Assembly: GCA_963969395.1 (NCBI GenBank)
Contig: OZ017797.1
Location: forward strand, 18,662,001 to 18,726,000
DNA length: 64,000 bases
From: Pseudoscleropodium purum
Taxonomy: Eukaryota; Streptophyta; Bryopsida; Hypnales; Brachytheciaceae
Reading direction: 5' to 3'
The translations under genes and the position numbers were made by a program. The first letter of the stretch is position 1. Each line of letters begins with the position of its first letter. The notes beneath the pieces are model-generated. The model did not search any database. It was not told the DNA's origin and saw nothing but the letters and a program-made list of their open reading frames with translations. Of the stretch, positions 12,107 through 23,819 are shown one piece after another.

Positions 12107-12212
12107 AGTTCCAGTGGGGTCTTTTAAAATTGTTTTGGGGAGTTCCAGTAGTATTCTTTTTTAAATTGTTTTTTTTGTGGTGGGAGTTCCAGTCCTGTAG
12201 TTCTTTTTTTAG
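12107..12212 (+). repeat. Three degenerate tandem copies of a 35-45 bp unit
   Basis: Each copy starts with AGTTCCAGT and continues with a T-rich stretch (TTTTAAAATTGTTTT, TTTTTTAAATTGTTTT, TTCTTTTTTTAG). The start is at 12,107. Confidence 0.6.
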
Positions 12213-12368
12213 TTTACTTTACTTCCCCCAGGCCAACAAAAAACTATCCACTGATGAGATAAGTTTAGTCAGATCCACTCGTCTACTGACTCGACGGTAC
12301 TTATCTTCCGTGATCTTTGTCAGGAGAGCTTGTGCAGTCCACACTCTCCTCATCACGCCTGCAGTTGC

Positions 12369-12394
12369 AGTTCCAGTTCCAGTTCCAGTTCCAG
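12369..12394 (+). repeat. Hexanucleotide repeat (GTTCCA)n
   Basis: Four consecutive GTTCCA units, sharing the core of the 12.1-kb tandem repeat. A 9-bp-arm palindrome (GACTCCGGA, AG, TCCGGAGTC) follows at 12,431-12,450. Confidence 0.8.
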
Positions 12395-12650
12395 GGACAG
12401 ATTCAGATTCTTAAAGTGGTCCTGAATCTGGACTCCGGAAGTCCGGAGTCGCGGAGAGAGGTCCCTTTGGACTCCGTCATCAGCAGGCCCTGCTTCCCAA
12501 AACTCCTCCGTCGTACAACAGACTAGAAATATGCGGCTTCATTGGCTTTGCACCTGGAGTGCCTGCCGCTGTCTATCTGGCAGGTAAGGTAAGCATCAGC
12601 TTCAGATAAGTTATGTTAGAAGAAGAAGAAGATAGGCTTACGTTCTCCAT

Positions 12651-12795
12651 GCAACGAAATTCCGTTTCATTCGTGTCAAAAAATACTGGAATAAAAAACA
12701 AAAACAAAACTATTGAAAAAAAAAGAATGAAATTCTGGTTAATCCGTGTCAAAAAATATGAAAAAATGAAAAAAATGAAAAAAGAAAAAAAACAA
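12651..12795 (+). mobile_element. Two adjacent copies of a mini poly(A) retroposon
   Basis: GCAACGAAATTCCGTTTCAT followed by TCGTGTC and an A-rich tail begins at 12,651. A second, more diverged copy (GAATGAAATTCTGG...CCGTGTC plus A-rich tail) begins at 12,725. No target duplication could be fixed for this pair. See the findings for the family. Confidence 0.5.
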
Positions 12796-13075
12796 AACAC
12801 AAGTGAACTCATCAACTCGTACGTATAATCTGGCAGGTGAATCTTTTTCCTGCCTGCGTCCTTCCAATTGTAAGGTAAGGGATCCATAATCCATCCGTCA
12901 GTCATGTTCCTCATGTTCCTCAGTCAGAGAGTCAGTCAGTCATCTGCCTCCGTCACTTGAAGTCCAACTGAATGTTGGATTTTCCACGGAACAAATTAAG
13001 TTACTTGGACCCCTTAACGCCTCAATCCTTTTTTTAATTTGTTGGGCTTACATTTTGGCTTACATCTTTTTACAG

Positions 13076-13250
13076 AAAAATCATTAACTGCAATTTCAAG
13101 AAATTGGTCATTAAGGAAGGTTTTCTCTCCAAGATACAAGTATTAGATTGGGTGAATGAAAAGTCTACTAGACTATACAATGCTTAGAAGCGTTCTGTTC
13201 ATCGTTCAAAATATGGACGTCGGAGCACTTCAAGGTTAAGTTAGTGGCAA
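13076..13250 (+). pseudogene. Decayed copy of an unrecognised exon
   Basis: This segment and its upstream acceptor-like sequence (CATCTTTTTACAG) match the reverse complement of 16,564-16,812. The reading shared with that copy (FKK..KEGFL.KIQVLDW.NEK) is interrupted here by stops at 13,185 and 13,242, and several residues differ. It is a pseudo-exon or gene fragment of unknown family. Confidence 0.5.
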
Positions 13251-13329
13251 TTTAAGACCACCCTCACTGGAGTGGTGCTGACTCTCCGGGATGCCTCACA
13301 AGTGAAAGAACATGCTTCTTTTTACTCTG

Positions 13330-13438
13330 GCAATGAAATTCTGTTTCATTTGTTTCAAAAACAAGAAGAAAAAAAATGAAAAAAATTACATACTTTCATT
13401 TTTATTTATTTTTTGTAACAATGAAACGATTCCATTGC
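13330..13438. mobile_element. Mini poly(A) retroposon copies in opposite orientation
   Basis: GCAATGAAATTCTGTTTCAT at 13,330 with TTTGTTTC and an A-rich tail is on the plus strand. A second core reading from 13,438 leftwards (GCAATGGAATCGTTTCATTG) is on the minus strand. The pair faces inwards across the A/T-rich tails. Confidence 0.5.
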
Positions 13439-13819
13439 AAAGGAAGAGACCTTCGAAATCATCTATTTCTATTATCGAGTGAATCACTAGCCTCCAAAAT
13501 TGCAAAAGTAGTCATTGCACGTCAAATTACTATAGAAGATCTTCCCTTTCCAGAACAAATTTTGAGGATGAATAGTTGCACTTTTGTCCTATATAGTTCA
13601 ATTCCTTGTCATCCATTGGACACAAAAGGTCCACCTCGGCATTCAAGGGTTAAATTATCATCCCATCCCTAGTCCCAAACTCAAACGTGGTAATCTAACA
13701 TAACTGATTCAATGGATCATAATGGAAAGGTCTACACTCCGAAGTCCGTAAATCCAAAAAAATATGATAGTTTTTCTACCTTGGATACTTTGGATGGAGG
13801 TCAAATTGATGAACTACTC

Positions 13820-14336
13820 TACAATTCATTGATTATGTTTTCACCAAGAATGCTCCAAAACTATCATTTCTAATACAAACTTTTTTTAAAACAACATTTT
13901 TGAACACATGTAACTATAGGATCTTGTAATAAGTTGGTTTGAAAAGATGTGGAAAAAATTTCAAAAATCTCCACTATAGAGATGTAAGATACTAGCATTT
14001 GAAATGACAAAAAAAAATTTGGACATGGGAAAAAACTAGGCAGGTGCACTTTACAAGGTCACATTTATATGAAAAAATGTCAATGTTGGTAATTCTTCTT
14101 AAAATTTATTCTTCAAGGCAAGTTGGCTACATTTTTGAAAAAATTCAAATCATTTGGAATTGTACAACATATAGGAAAAGAATAGTAAGTAGAAAGAAGT
14201 ACAGAAAGATTCAAAATACTAAATTCTTAAGAATTTAGTTTTATAATTTAAAAAAAATGCCAATTCAATGGTTGTAATTTTGAACCTATGCAAATCTTTA
14301 AGTAATCCCACAAGGGGACTCTTGGGACTTTAGGAG
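13820..14336 (+). mobile_element. TTAA-flanked piggyBac-like element, copy B
   Basis: The right end reads GGGACTTTAGGAG before TTAA (14,337-14,340). The interior aligns with copies A, C and D through the conserved GCACTTTACAAGGTCACATT core at 14,046-14,065. The left end is too mutated to place exactly. Confidence 0.5.
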
Positions 14337-14340
14337 TTAA

Positions 14341-16150
14341 AATATCATTTATATTAAAAACATTCCAATTTCAATAAAATACTTGTTTATATGGTAGCTA
14401 ATTGGTTCTTTATGATTGCTATAAATATCCTATATCTTTGATTCAATTAATTGTTTTTGAATTGTATTCATTCAAATACCAAATGCATTTTTCAAGTTTT
14501 AAATCATTTTCAAAGGTCTAAAAGACTAAATTTGAACAATTTTAGTAAAAATAGACCATACAGTGTATACAAAGACATGCTAAAGTATATGACTACTTTT
14601 GTAATATTGAAAAAACAATTTTAAAGTTGATCCTAGAAAGAGGTTCTAGCTAATGGGTTGCAACTTGTGACATTCATTAACTATGCTAATTTCATTTTAA
14701 GGCAACCACATTTACTTTAATTCTTGACTTGACCTCCAAACCCTACACTTTCTACCTTATGTTTTAGGATTTTGTTAAATGTGAAGGTTGGTTGCGTGTA
14801 AGAGATATGTTTTGTTTGTAAGACATTGTGCTTTAGAATGGTCAAAATGGTGAGGCAAAAAACTTTGCAATGTATGTTTACAATTATTGAAAAAGAGATG
14901 GAAGATTGCATGGAGCAAGTTGAATTTATATGAATAAGGCAATCTCTCTCTCTCTATAGGTCATCTTGGAAATTGAAAAAGGATCCCAATATAGTTTTAT
15001 TAGCATTAATTATTTGGACACCATATGTAATAAATAATGAACTTTAGAGTCATTAGGAAAAATTTCAGCCCTTAAAAGGGCTACGAGTTTTGCCCCCCCC
15101 CCGGTGCAATTAGAGAGGAATTCCGTTGTTTTTTTAATTTTTGAACAAACATTGTTGATGTAGCACTACTTGTGCCACGTTATGCCACATTAATTTTTTT
15201 TAGTTACTTTTTAAATATTTTTTATAAATATATATATATTTTTAATTTTCTATAATTGCACTGCGGGGCGCCAAAAAAAGAATCCTCAATGGCCCTTTGC
15301 AGGGTTCAAATTTTTTGTAATGAATATTCTTAGGTGTGCCAAATACCTAAACTAGACACTCGTGTAATTTCATGTTTAGATTGTGTACATCTTGAGCAAT
15401 CAATATCTTGGAAAAAGTGACATTTTTGGTTCAAGTGTTAGTATTTCATGTTGGATAGTGAGTAATGATTGTGGGTGTATGCATGCCTTACCAATAATGT
15501 AGTTAGTGATTGAAGTTTAGAACTAATTTCTATTGGAAATTGGAGGTCCATTGGAAGGAGCTCACACATTCTTACATTTCCATTGGGTTGCTTGTTTTTT
15601 TAGCTTTTTGACACTTGGATTGCTAAAATTAGTAAATATTAGCTACAAATCACATCTTTTTTTTGGCATCTATATGCTTGCATCTTCTTCTGGCATCTAC
15701 ATACTTCAAAAAGTGAATCATTTTGTTTATTTCTTCAAGTAAGAGCCATACATCTAGTCAAGTATCCAAGCCTTCTAGCTCTTCAAAGTTGAAATGTAAG
15801 AGTTGGAGGCTAGAGGGGTGCTTGGAGCTCCAAATTCAATGGAAATAGCTTGCTAGTTTGGGAGGTCTTAATGGAAATAGTTTCTTACTAAGGTGGACTA
15901 GTCTATTTCCGCCATTTGCCTATTTATGCTATTTTGACTTTTGGCTCCATCTCCACTATAGAACTCATCCAAATTCATTTCCTTTCTTGACAGAATCAAA
16001 GCCTTAATGCCAACAAGGGTAACATGACAATCTTTTATTCATGGATACTTAAGTTCTAATAGATACATAGAATGACAGTTATAAGTTGTAGATAGGATGT
16101 TTTATGATTCCAATTATGAACAATTTAGTAATTTCAAGGCAAACCCCTTT
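14341..16150. other. Intergenic DNA, nothing recognised
   Basis: AT-rich with a C run near 15,095-15,105 and an AT microsatellite near 15,225-15,240. No gene or bounded repeat supported. Confidence 0.4.
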
Positions 16151-16563
16151 AGAAATTCATATACAAAATAGGGGGATTAAGGGAATCTATACTAATTAAT
16201 CGACACAACACAATACATAAATTATCTATTACAAAAGTGTAGCATAATAGAATGAGATAAACTACTCTACATTTGCTAGAACCAAACAAACTCATTGCAA
16301 CACTAGTTTTGACACTTCCTCGACCTGCCTTTAGTTTGTTCAAAGTAGGAGCCCTAATTCCAGCACTTGATGATTCTTGATCACCACGTATTTAGCTGCA
16401 TTGATTTATTGAACCAATGGGGCGTAGCGCACCTTTGAACTTACAAAATAGATGGCTCTACATTTTGCAAGCTAAAATTCCACCGCATTTTGCAAGACAG
16501 GTGGTGATGCTCTCAAATTGCGACTTTAAGTATTTGCAACATGGCCTTAGTCACATAACTTAC

Positions 16564-16812
16564 CATTCCCCATGTCGGGTCTCGATGGAGATGCTTTTCA
16601 ATTCTCCACCTTGCAACGACTCTGCCACAGTGTCAGCCCAGTAACTTATTAACCCTGAAGCGCTCCGACGTTCATATTTTGAATGATGAACAGAGCACTT
16701 CCATGCATTGTTTAGTTGAGAAAACTTTTCGTTCATCCAATCTAATACTTGAATCTTGAAGAGAAAACCTTCCTTAGTGGCAAATTTCTTGAAATTGCAG
16801 TAAATGATATTT
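16564..16812 (-). CDS. Candidate internal exon of an unrecognised protein
   Basis: On the minus strand this 249-bp segment is preceded by an acceptor-like TATCTTTTTACAG (its AG at 16,813-16,814) and followed by a donor-like GTAAGT starting at 16,563. It is open in one phase for about 82 residues, with CNFKKFATKEGFL, IQVLDWMNEKFSQLNNAW and SYWADTVAESLQGGELKS segments. A diverged copy with stops is on the plus strand at 13,076-13,250. A second open piece on the same strand (ending near 16,270, with SSAGIRAPTLNKLKAGRGS) could be a later exon. I do not recognise the family. It could be a live gene or a better preserved fragment. Confidence 0.35.
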
Positions 16813-17144
16813 CTGTAAAAAGATATAAGCCAAAATGTGCAAAATTTTTTTTAAAAAAGGATTGAGGCGTTTACGAGGTAACTTGGTGTGCCAATTTGCT
16901 GCAACTCCATGTTCTGCACATCTGCAGCATGTGCCTGCTGCCAACTCACTTGTAGGCCGGTTTGCTTTTAGGTGTCATCCTATCATTACAGGTAAGCAAA
17001 TCTACCGTAATGACGTGCTTTTGGCAGGGACCTGCAGCTGCAATAAGCCAGGCAAATCTGCAGCTAAGGTGTCATCACTAAGATCAGGACTTAAATCAAG
17101 TGAAGGTGGTCATCCTTGCTCCGTTGGTCACTTTGACTCTGTTT

Positions 17145-17197
17145 TTGTTTTTTTTGTTTTTTTTGTTTTTTTGAAACAAATGAAATGAATTTCATTG
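17145..17197 (-). mobile_element. Mini poly(A) retroposon with 14-bp target duplication
   Basis: On the minus strand it reads GCAATGAAATTCATTTCATT, then TGTTTC and an A-rich tail. The flanks are exact direct repeats CTTTGACTCTGTTT (17,131-17,144 and 17,198-17,211). Total insert is about 53 bp. This is the cleanest copy of the family. Confidence 0.75.
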
Positions 17198-17211
17198 CTT
17201 TGACTCTGTTT

Positions 17212-19400
17212 CTCAAATGAGAAATAATTTGACTTGGACCGATGGACTCCGACTCGAGCATGTGGCTTGACAGTGACAGCGGTTCAAGAATGCCTAGGGA
17301 GGGTTGACCCCTCTATTGCCCCATGTTTTTACCCTTGTACAAAATCCTTTATTTTTTTAATTGCCACATATGATAAAAATTTGAAAATTCTAAATTCATA
17401 TTTGCAATCAGAGACCCTGAACAAGCTGTGGGTCATGATGAAATACAAAATTTAAGAAACACAAAATAGGGGGTAGTTTTGACATTTACCCTCTGGTAGG
17501 ACAATAGAGGGGTCAATCCTCCTTGGCCTTCAAAATCAACCACGTAAGGAGAAATGCAATATATAGTTGAGGTTGTTAGCCAAAACATTTGAATTTTGTT
17601 TTGGGTAAGTAGAAAAAAGAAAAACAATGGAATGACAATTTTTTTGGGTAGATTTATGATTCTGACAGAATAAAATATGATTTTGTATAGGCAAAGGTAG
17701 CTCTATGTGCATGTTGGCAGTAGTAGTCATCACTTGGATTGTGCCTTTGAATGCATCAAGAGAGAGTCCTAAAATTGATTAAGAAGATAGTATAAGTGTT
17801 CATTATAGTGCATTCATATGCCAAGAGAGTGTTAAGAAATGGAGCAAGACATATAATTTAGGTAATAGGGGCAGAAATCGTTCACTTAAGAGAAAAAAGA
17901 CCCTTGTGCAAAATAGGTGGATCCAAAGATTTTTTAACATTTTTTGGAGGAAAGAGAAATAAAGAATAGACTAGTGAAGTTTTTATTTTTAAAATTTTCA
18001 CTTGTAATGAATAAGATATGATTTTTCAAAGTCAAAGGTGCCCAAATCCCTTTTAATTCTCACAGATGCAATTGTAATCAATCAAAACATGCCATGGAAT
18101 GAAGCCAATGAGTTTATGAACCATCCTAAGCATGCCTTTGAATGGAGTCAATGAATCTAAAAATGATCCACTCTACATTTCTATTCAATTCAAACTTGAT
18201 TGTAAATCAAAAAAATTTGCAAGCGCTAGACACCTTAGGGTTTCCTCACATAGTTTCAAGCTCAATTCAAAGTGTTGTAACTTTTGATCTAATGTCCGAA
18301 TTTAATAAAACTTGTTGGAAAATTTGCACTCTTATTTTTAGTTTACGTGGTAAAATTTTCAAATTAATCCAAGATTTATAGATTTTTTGTAAGCCAATTG
18401 AAGTTCACAGGTTCAATTTGAGTCCACCTAATTATATTTGATGACTGCTACTTTGGAGGCTTGTATCTCCTTCATCCAATGTTTGTTTTCCAAAAAAATT
18501 GTTGGTTTATGTTCCCATTGCAGTCTAGTTATTGTTGTTCAATTTTCATGTCAATCTACATTGTTTTGAATCTTTGGGAGTAGTTCAAAGTTTTAAATTC
18601 CCATATTTTTGGACTATAGTGAACTTTGGGGGCTTGTTTCATCTTCATACAACGTTTGTTTCCAATAAATTTTTTTGAAAAAGTTGCGCGTACTAGTCTT
18701 GTTTGTGTGGTTAAAATTTCACATCAATCCAAGAAAATTTGAATGATTGAGAAGCATTTTAGTAGAAGGAGGTTAAGCCTCACATGTGTTTTTTGCAGTT
18801 TTTATTGCTATTTTTTGACATTTCTGAGTCATTTTGCAAACCTCACTAACTTCAGACCTACACAATGAGTAAAATCATGCATGATGGTGAACCATGTCAC
18901 CTAATCGATAGCCTAAAATCACACATGGGATGGCAGTTTGTCACTAACTTACATAAAATCATTTTCATTTCTACATCCCTTGTGCATTGTTTTAGACACT
19001 TCTATAGGGGTAGTTCTTAAAGCTTAAACTGTTTTCAAACCTCCTCCTATACCATTAGTATTCTTCAAAGCTTGACAATTCAAAAGTGTAGAGCTACAAC
19101 ACTTTTAAAACTAAATTTTTGTCTAGGCAATTCAAGCACGTATTAATGAGTCATGAACTAACTACATAATGGTAGTCCCTATTGACTACTCACTATCTTG
19201 AAACCACACAATTGGAATGAGATTTTTTCATCTCACAAAAAACGTCTATTTTGTAAACCATATGCATTGTTTCATGCCATTCTATAGGGATGATTCTAAA
19301 TGCTTGCTTAATTTAAGAGCATGTTACCTTAATGCTTTGGGAAGCCTTCATGCATTGTGGTAGAGCACCTTGGATCCAAGTTCGGTATGAGTTTTAATAG
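17212..19400. other. Intergenic DNA, nothing recognised
   Basis: Only short AT-rich open frames. No bounded repeat or gene is supported. Confidence 0.4.
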
Positions 19401-19412
19401 TAAGGTACCTAA

Positions 19413-19558
19413 GTGAATCCATTGTGGGTGAAATGGGAGCAAACCCTTTGTGAACAAAATTGTGATGGTGGTGTACATTCAAATTCTCCAAATATACGCC
19501 ACCACTAGTATAAATTTGTCCATAATGGATTTGCTCCCATTTGGTCCACAATGGACTA
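19413..19558. repeat. Foldback, probably part of a CACTA-type MITE
   Basis: The left arm around 19,413-19,475 (AATCCATTGTGGGTGAAATG) pairs imperfectly with the right arm around 19,497-19,558 (CCCATTTGGTCCACAATGGA). A CACTA-like right terminus TTTTTCTAGTAGTG ends at 19,699. The matching left terminus was not found. Confidence 0.5.
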
Positions 19559-19935
19559 ACTTATAATAATATATTTTCAAATGGTCCTTCATAGGTTTGA
19601 TGAAGTTAGGATGCAATTTCCAATCATTGATATGAGAGTGGGTCTCTCGAAGAATTTGGTAGCTACACAACCTAAACAAGGTTTATTTTTCTAGTAGTGT
19701 TGTTCTCTTTACCCTCATGGAATATTGATTCCTATGGTTTCATTATGATAGAAGGTTCTCACAGTGGAATAATGTGCTTGCTTGTTTCATAAAATAAAAT
19801 AAAAATGAGAGAGCTCAAATTTCATTGCACGAAGTTTAAAAAATAAATTATGGTGGTATTTTGCAATATAATAGCAATTTGTCAATAAGTAAGTGAATTT
19901 TTTGGCAAAATGTTCTCCAATCTTGAGTGGATTGA

Positions 19936-21412
19936 CCCTTAAAGGACCAAATGGCATTTTTTGGGGACAACATAGCAATCTAGAGGAGCTCACTATTAAC
20001 AAATTTTATTTTTTTATTTTTTTGAAATTTTTGTACATGGCAACATGTGCCCGAGGAGTAGTTTTAAGGCCTAACAATTTTCATAATTTTTCACTATATA
20101 GTTAAAAAGCTATTACATAATATGTCATTTTCATTGCTTGGTGGGTAGCTTGGGTAGCTCAAAAAATTCATTATCACTTCAATTTTTTTTAAATGAAATT
20201 GATTTCTTTTTTTAGATTTATATATACATGGAAAGATTTGAATAATTCCATTTTCATTAATGAGATGAAAGTTATGAGGAGTTTTAGTTTGTGGATAGTT
20301 ATGGATTCTCTAATCTAAAATAAACTTTTAAGTCCTTTATTTAACTAAATTTTCAATAGTATAAAAAAAAAATTAAAACCATAGGATATAGATTGTTTAT
20401 TATTACATTACAACCACTGGAATTGACATTTTTCAGTTTCACGAGTAAATTCTTCACAATCTAATATTTTGAATCATTCTCTACTTCTTTCTACTTACTC
20501 TTCTTAATTAGATTATTGTAAGATCCTAAGCTTACATGCATCTAAAAACATTTTTTTTCACATATAGCTGTAGGATCTTGTCCTATGCTGGTTTGAGAAG
20601 ATGTAGAAAAAAAAATTCAGAAATTTCCACCAAAGTAGATTGAAAGATATTAGTGTTTGAATTGACAAAAATCATTTTTTTGACCTTTAAAAATTTAAGC
20701 AAATGCACTTCACAAGGTCACATTTGTATGAAAAAATGTCAAAAATGGTGGTGCTTCTTGGGATTCATTTTTTGAGGCAAATAAGCTACATTCTTGAAAT
20801 TTTTTAAATCATTTGAAATTATACAATATATAGGAAAAAAAATAGTAAGTAGAAAGAAATAGAGAATGATTCAAAATTCTAAGTTGTTAAGAATTTAATT
20901 ATAGAATTAAGAAAAAAAAAAGCCAATCTCAATGGTTGTGATGTTGCAATAAACAATCAACATCCTATGATTTTATTTTATTTCAAAAAAATGGAAAATT
21001 GAGTTAAATAAAGGACTTCAAAGGTTATCTTAAAGTAGAGATTCCATAACTATCTACAAACTAAAACTCCTCGTAACTTTTATCTCATTAAAAAAATGGA
21101 AGGATTTGAAGTCTTCTACATAAATATAAATCTAGAACTAAAACCACATTCAAATTTTTATTTATAAAAAAAATGATTTTTAAAGAATTTTTTTGAGTTG
21201 CCCAGATTGCCTACAATTCATTGAAAATTACATATCATGTAATAACTTTTTAACCATATAGTCAAAGGTTTTGAAAATTGTCGCACCTTAAAGCTACTCC
21301 TCAAGTACATGTCGTGTGAAAATTTCAAAGAAATAAAAATAAAAACTCTATATATAGTGAGCTGCCCCAAATTGCTATGTTGCTCTAAAAACGTTATTTG
21401 GTCCTTCAGGGG
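19936..21412. mobile_element. TTAA-flanked piggyBac-like element, copy C (palindromic form)
   Basis: The left end is CCCTTAAAGGACC after TTGA (19,932-19,935); the right end is GGTCCTTCAGGGG before TTAA (21,413-21,416). The left part (19,936 to about 20,520) is the inverted copy of the right part of the element, so the unit is a head-to-head palindrome with arms of roughly 550-600 bp. The right part matches copies A, B and D, including the core at 20,704-20,723. No transposase is seen. Confidence 0.65.
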
Positions 21413-21529
21413 TTAAGTTGCTTCATTACTCCACTGAAATTCCAAGTTTCAATAGCTTGGAAAACGTAAAGAAAAACCCTCATTACCAATTTCACCTAAA
21501 GTTCAATTGCTAACTTAGACTTTGATGGG

Positions 21530-22030
21530 TTTTTTTATTATTATCGTTTCTAATTTCTTACACAATATAACATTGTTAACCAACCTAAACCATTTAGTTC
21601 TCCTATGGAGATTGGGATAATTTCTCTTTGGATCCCTAGGAGTGAATTTGGTTTAATCTGCGAAGAATCATTCAGATTGGTAGGGAATTTCCAATACTAA
21701 GGGAGAGGTACCGAACGTGTCCTTGCACCCAATGACGTCCCTTTCTAGGAAGGGGCAACATTTCAGAACTGAAATGTACACATACTAAACAAAGCTTATT
21801 AATTGTTGACTAACATGATATTGTAAGCCATGTATGAATCACTTAGATTTGCATTTTAGAATGACTCCCCTTCCTAAAAGGGACGCCTTTGGGTACAGGG
21901 ATGCTATTGGGTGCCTCTCCCTTAAGTTTGAGAATCCTGCTTTCTTGTTCGAGAAAAAAAGAGACCTTGACTTTGGTCAATAACAATGTTATGAAAATGC
22001 AAGAAATCATCTTGTTGTGAAAAAAAAAAG
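21530..22030. repeat. Large imperfect foldback element
   Basis: The segment 21,690-21,770 (GGGAGAGGTACCGAACGTGT ... TGACGTCCCTTTCTAGGAAG) is inverted at 21,855-21,930, and the similarity extends outwards (ATAACATTGTTAACC against ATAACATTGTTATTG). The whole folds into a hairpin of about 500 bp. Exact ends unresolved. Confidence 0.5.
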
Positions 22031-22499
22031 AAGCCCTACTGTAAGTTTTGACGAGTTTGTGAAGCTGCAAATTGAAGCAACTTGAAGCTGTCGTCGGTCC
22101 ATGGCGGCGCTGACCACGTCTGGGGGATAGTGGAGAAACTAGCTAAGAAATAGGACACATCAGATGGACCCATTAGTATCATTTTTCAAAAAAAAAATTT
22201 ATCTCATGTCCTTCATTTTGTTTTCGTTTGTTTTGTGAACAAATGGTACTTCAGTTGAGTTTGGATAACCAGTGGCCCCTGATAATATCAATAGAAAGCA
22301 CAACATTGGCAGTTTGAACCCCTTTTGACGTAGTAGTTTGTGCCACTCATATTTGAGATTGCGTCAAACCATGTCAACCTCATCCACTTTTTACAAACTC
22401 TAATGATTAGATCTAGTACCCCTTTCACTATACACTGCTTTCGGTGAAGATCCAGAGACTTTTTAGACTTTCTATGGAAAAATATAGCTTGGGTCCAAC

Positions 22500-23300
22500 T
22501 CAGCACATTTGCATTATGAGGTGGCATGTGGTCGACACTCATCACTAGTTGGTAGATTCCAGGAAAAAGTCTTCCTTCATTTGAATAAGTTTATGTTTTT
22601 TTCCTTCATACACGATAGTCCACTCAATCCACGTGTTTTGTTTTGTCTTCCAGCCCTGGTTTTGCAATTTTTTTTTATAAAAACAGCACGGCATGGTCGC
22701 AGAGTCAACAATTTCAACAGCCAGGGTGTGGGTGTCCGCTGCGGAAACTCAGTCAAGGGGTATGCTCACTCATGGGCCCAAGTGAGGGAGTTTTTTTTTT
22801 TTTAATTATCTTAGTCTAAACCCTAGACCGTCCAGGCCCTGTTCGTGACACAGACATGGTCGATGAGGCTATAGTAAAGAATCAGTCCGCCGAGGCAATC
22901 GGTCTGGAATCCTGGAAATCCACCGTTGGAAGGGAAGGGGAAGGGCGATGCTGAATCCACAATTTGTCTCCATACAAGTGAAATACACTTGTAGATTATA
23001 GCATGTGATCAGCATCGAGGGCAGGAGATGCAGACATTGTTTTGAAGGTGTTGGCGGGAGATTTGTGCTAATTGGGATGATTTGGTGATTTTGTGGGGTG
23101 CAAACTTTCGGGGTTTGGGGCTCATTCCAGTAGTGAGAAAGTATTGAAATTTTTTTGTGAAAATTTGTGAAAATCAGAAAACACCGAGGGCCGAAAGGCA
23201 AGCATCCTTTCACTGCCATACAGAGGCAACTGGAACTGACCGGTAGAGGAGCGTGTAGAGCACCGGTTACTCCCAATTCAGGATGATTCATTCGAAGGGG
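22500..23300. other. Less AT-rich intergenic segment
   Basis: A 140-codon open frame is on the minus strand (22,869-23,291) and a 98-codon one on the plus strand (22,509-22,805). Neither has a recognisable domain or splice context, so I do not call a gene. Confidence 0.35.
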
Positions 23301-23520
23301 TTACAATAGAACCTCTTGTCTTTTTCTTTTTTTTATAATAAGAAAAATAACCATCAAATAAAACTGCAAAAAGGTAACAATTAAAGGGAGGCACTAGGCC
23401 AAGGTCCCAAGCAAAGTAAGTGATAGTGAGAGTATGCTTTCAGACAGCTAGATTAATCCAATGGATTTTATCCTTTATTATCCCCGACCCTACCCCCCTA
23501 TTAGAACAGAATTTTCTTAA

Positions 23521-23612
23521 ATCCCAAACCCCAAACCCCATTCCAAACCGAATCCAAATCCGAATCCAATTTAGACCCAAACCCAACCTAGACCTAAACC
23601 CACCCACCCTAA
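23521..23612 (+). repeat. Degenerate C-rich (CCMAAAC-like) simple repeat
   Basis: Runs of CCCAAACCCC, CCAAATCCGAATCC and CCCAAACCCAACC are followed by a CATATC-type simple repeat up to about 23,780. It recalls telomere-type repeats (CCCTAAA) but no exact heptamer tandem is present. Confidence 0.5.
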
Positions 23613-23819
23613 TTCTAGAGTAAAAATGGGATCTAAAATCAATATGGGATTTCTACTCTTTTGTATCAATATTTATATTGTGTATCAATGTACATCCTCC
23701 ATATTCATATCCGTATCCCATATCGTATTCATATTCATATCCCATAACTATATTTGTACTCCATATCTGTATCTCATATCAATGGCTTGGAGATTAGTTT
23801 TTGTTTTTGTTCTATAAGC

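Noticed and set aside
12573..12914. Minus-strand frame of 113 codons rich in Phe and Ser
   Set aside because: It is a translation of the A-rich tails of two mini retroposons.
19183..19699. A full-length CACTA MITE from CACTATCTTG to CTAGTAGTG
   Set aside because: The two ends do not match as inverted repeats and the flanking triplets differ.
23521..23612. Interstitial telomere array
   Set aside because: The repeat is CCAAAC/CCGAATC-like and irregular, with no exact CCCTAAA tandem.
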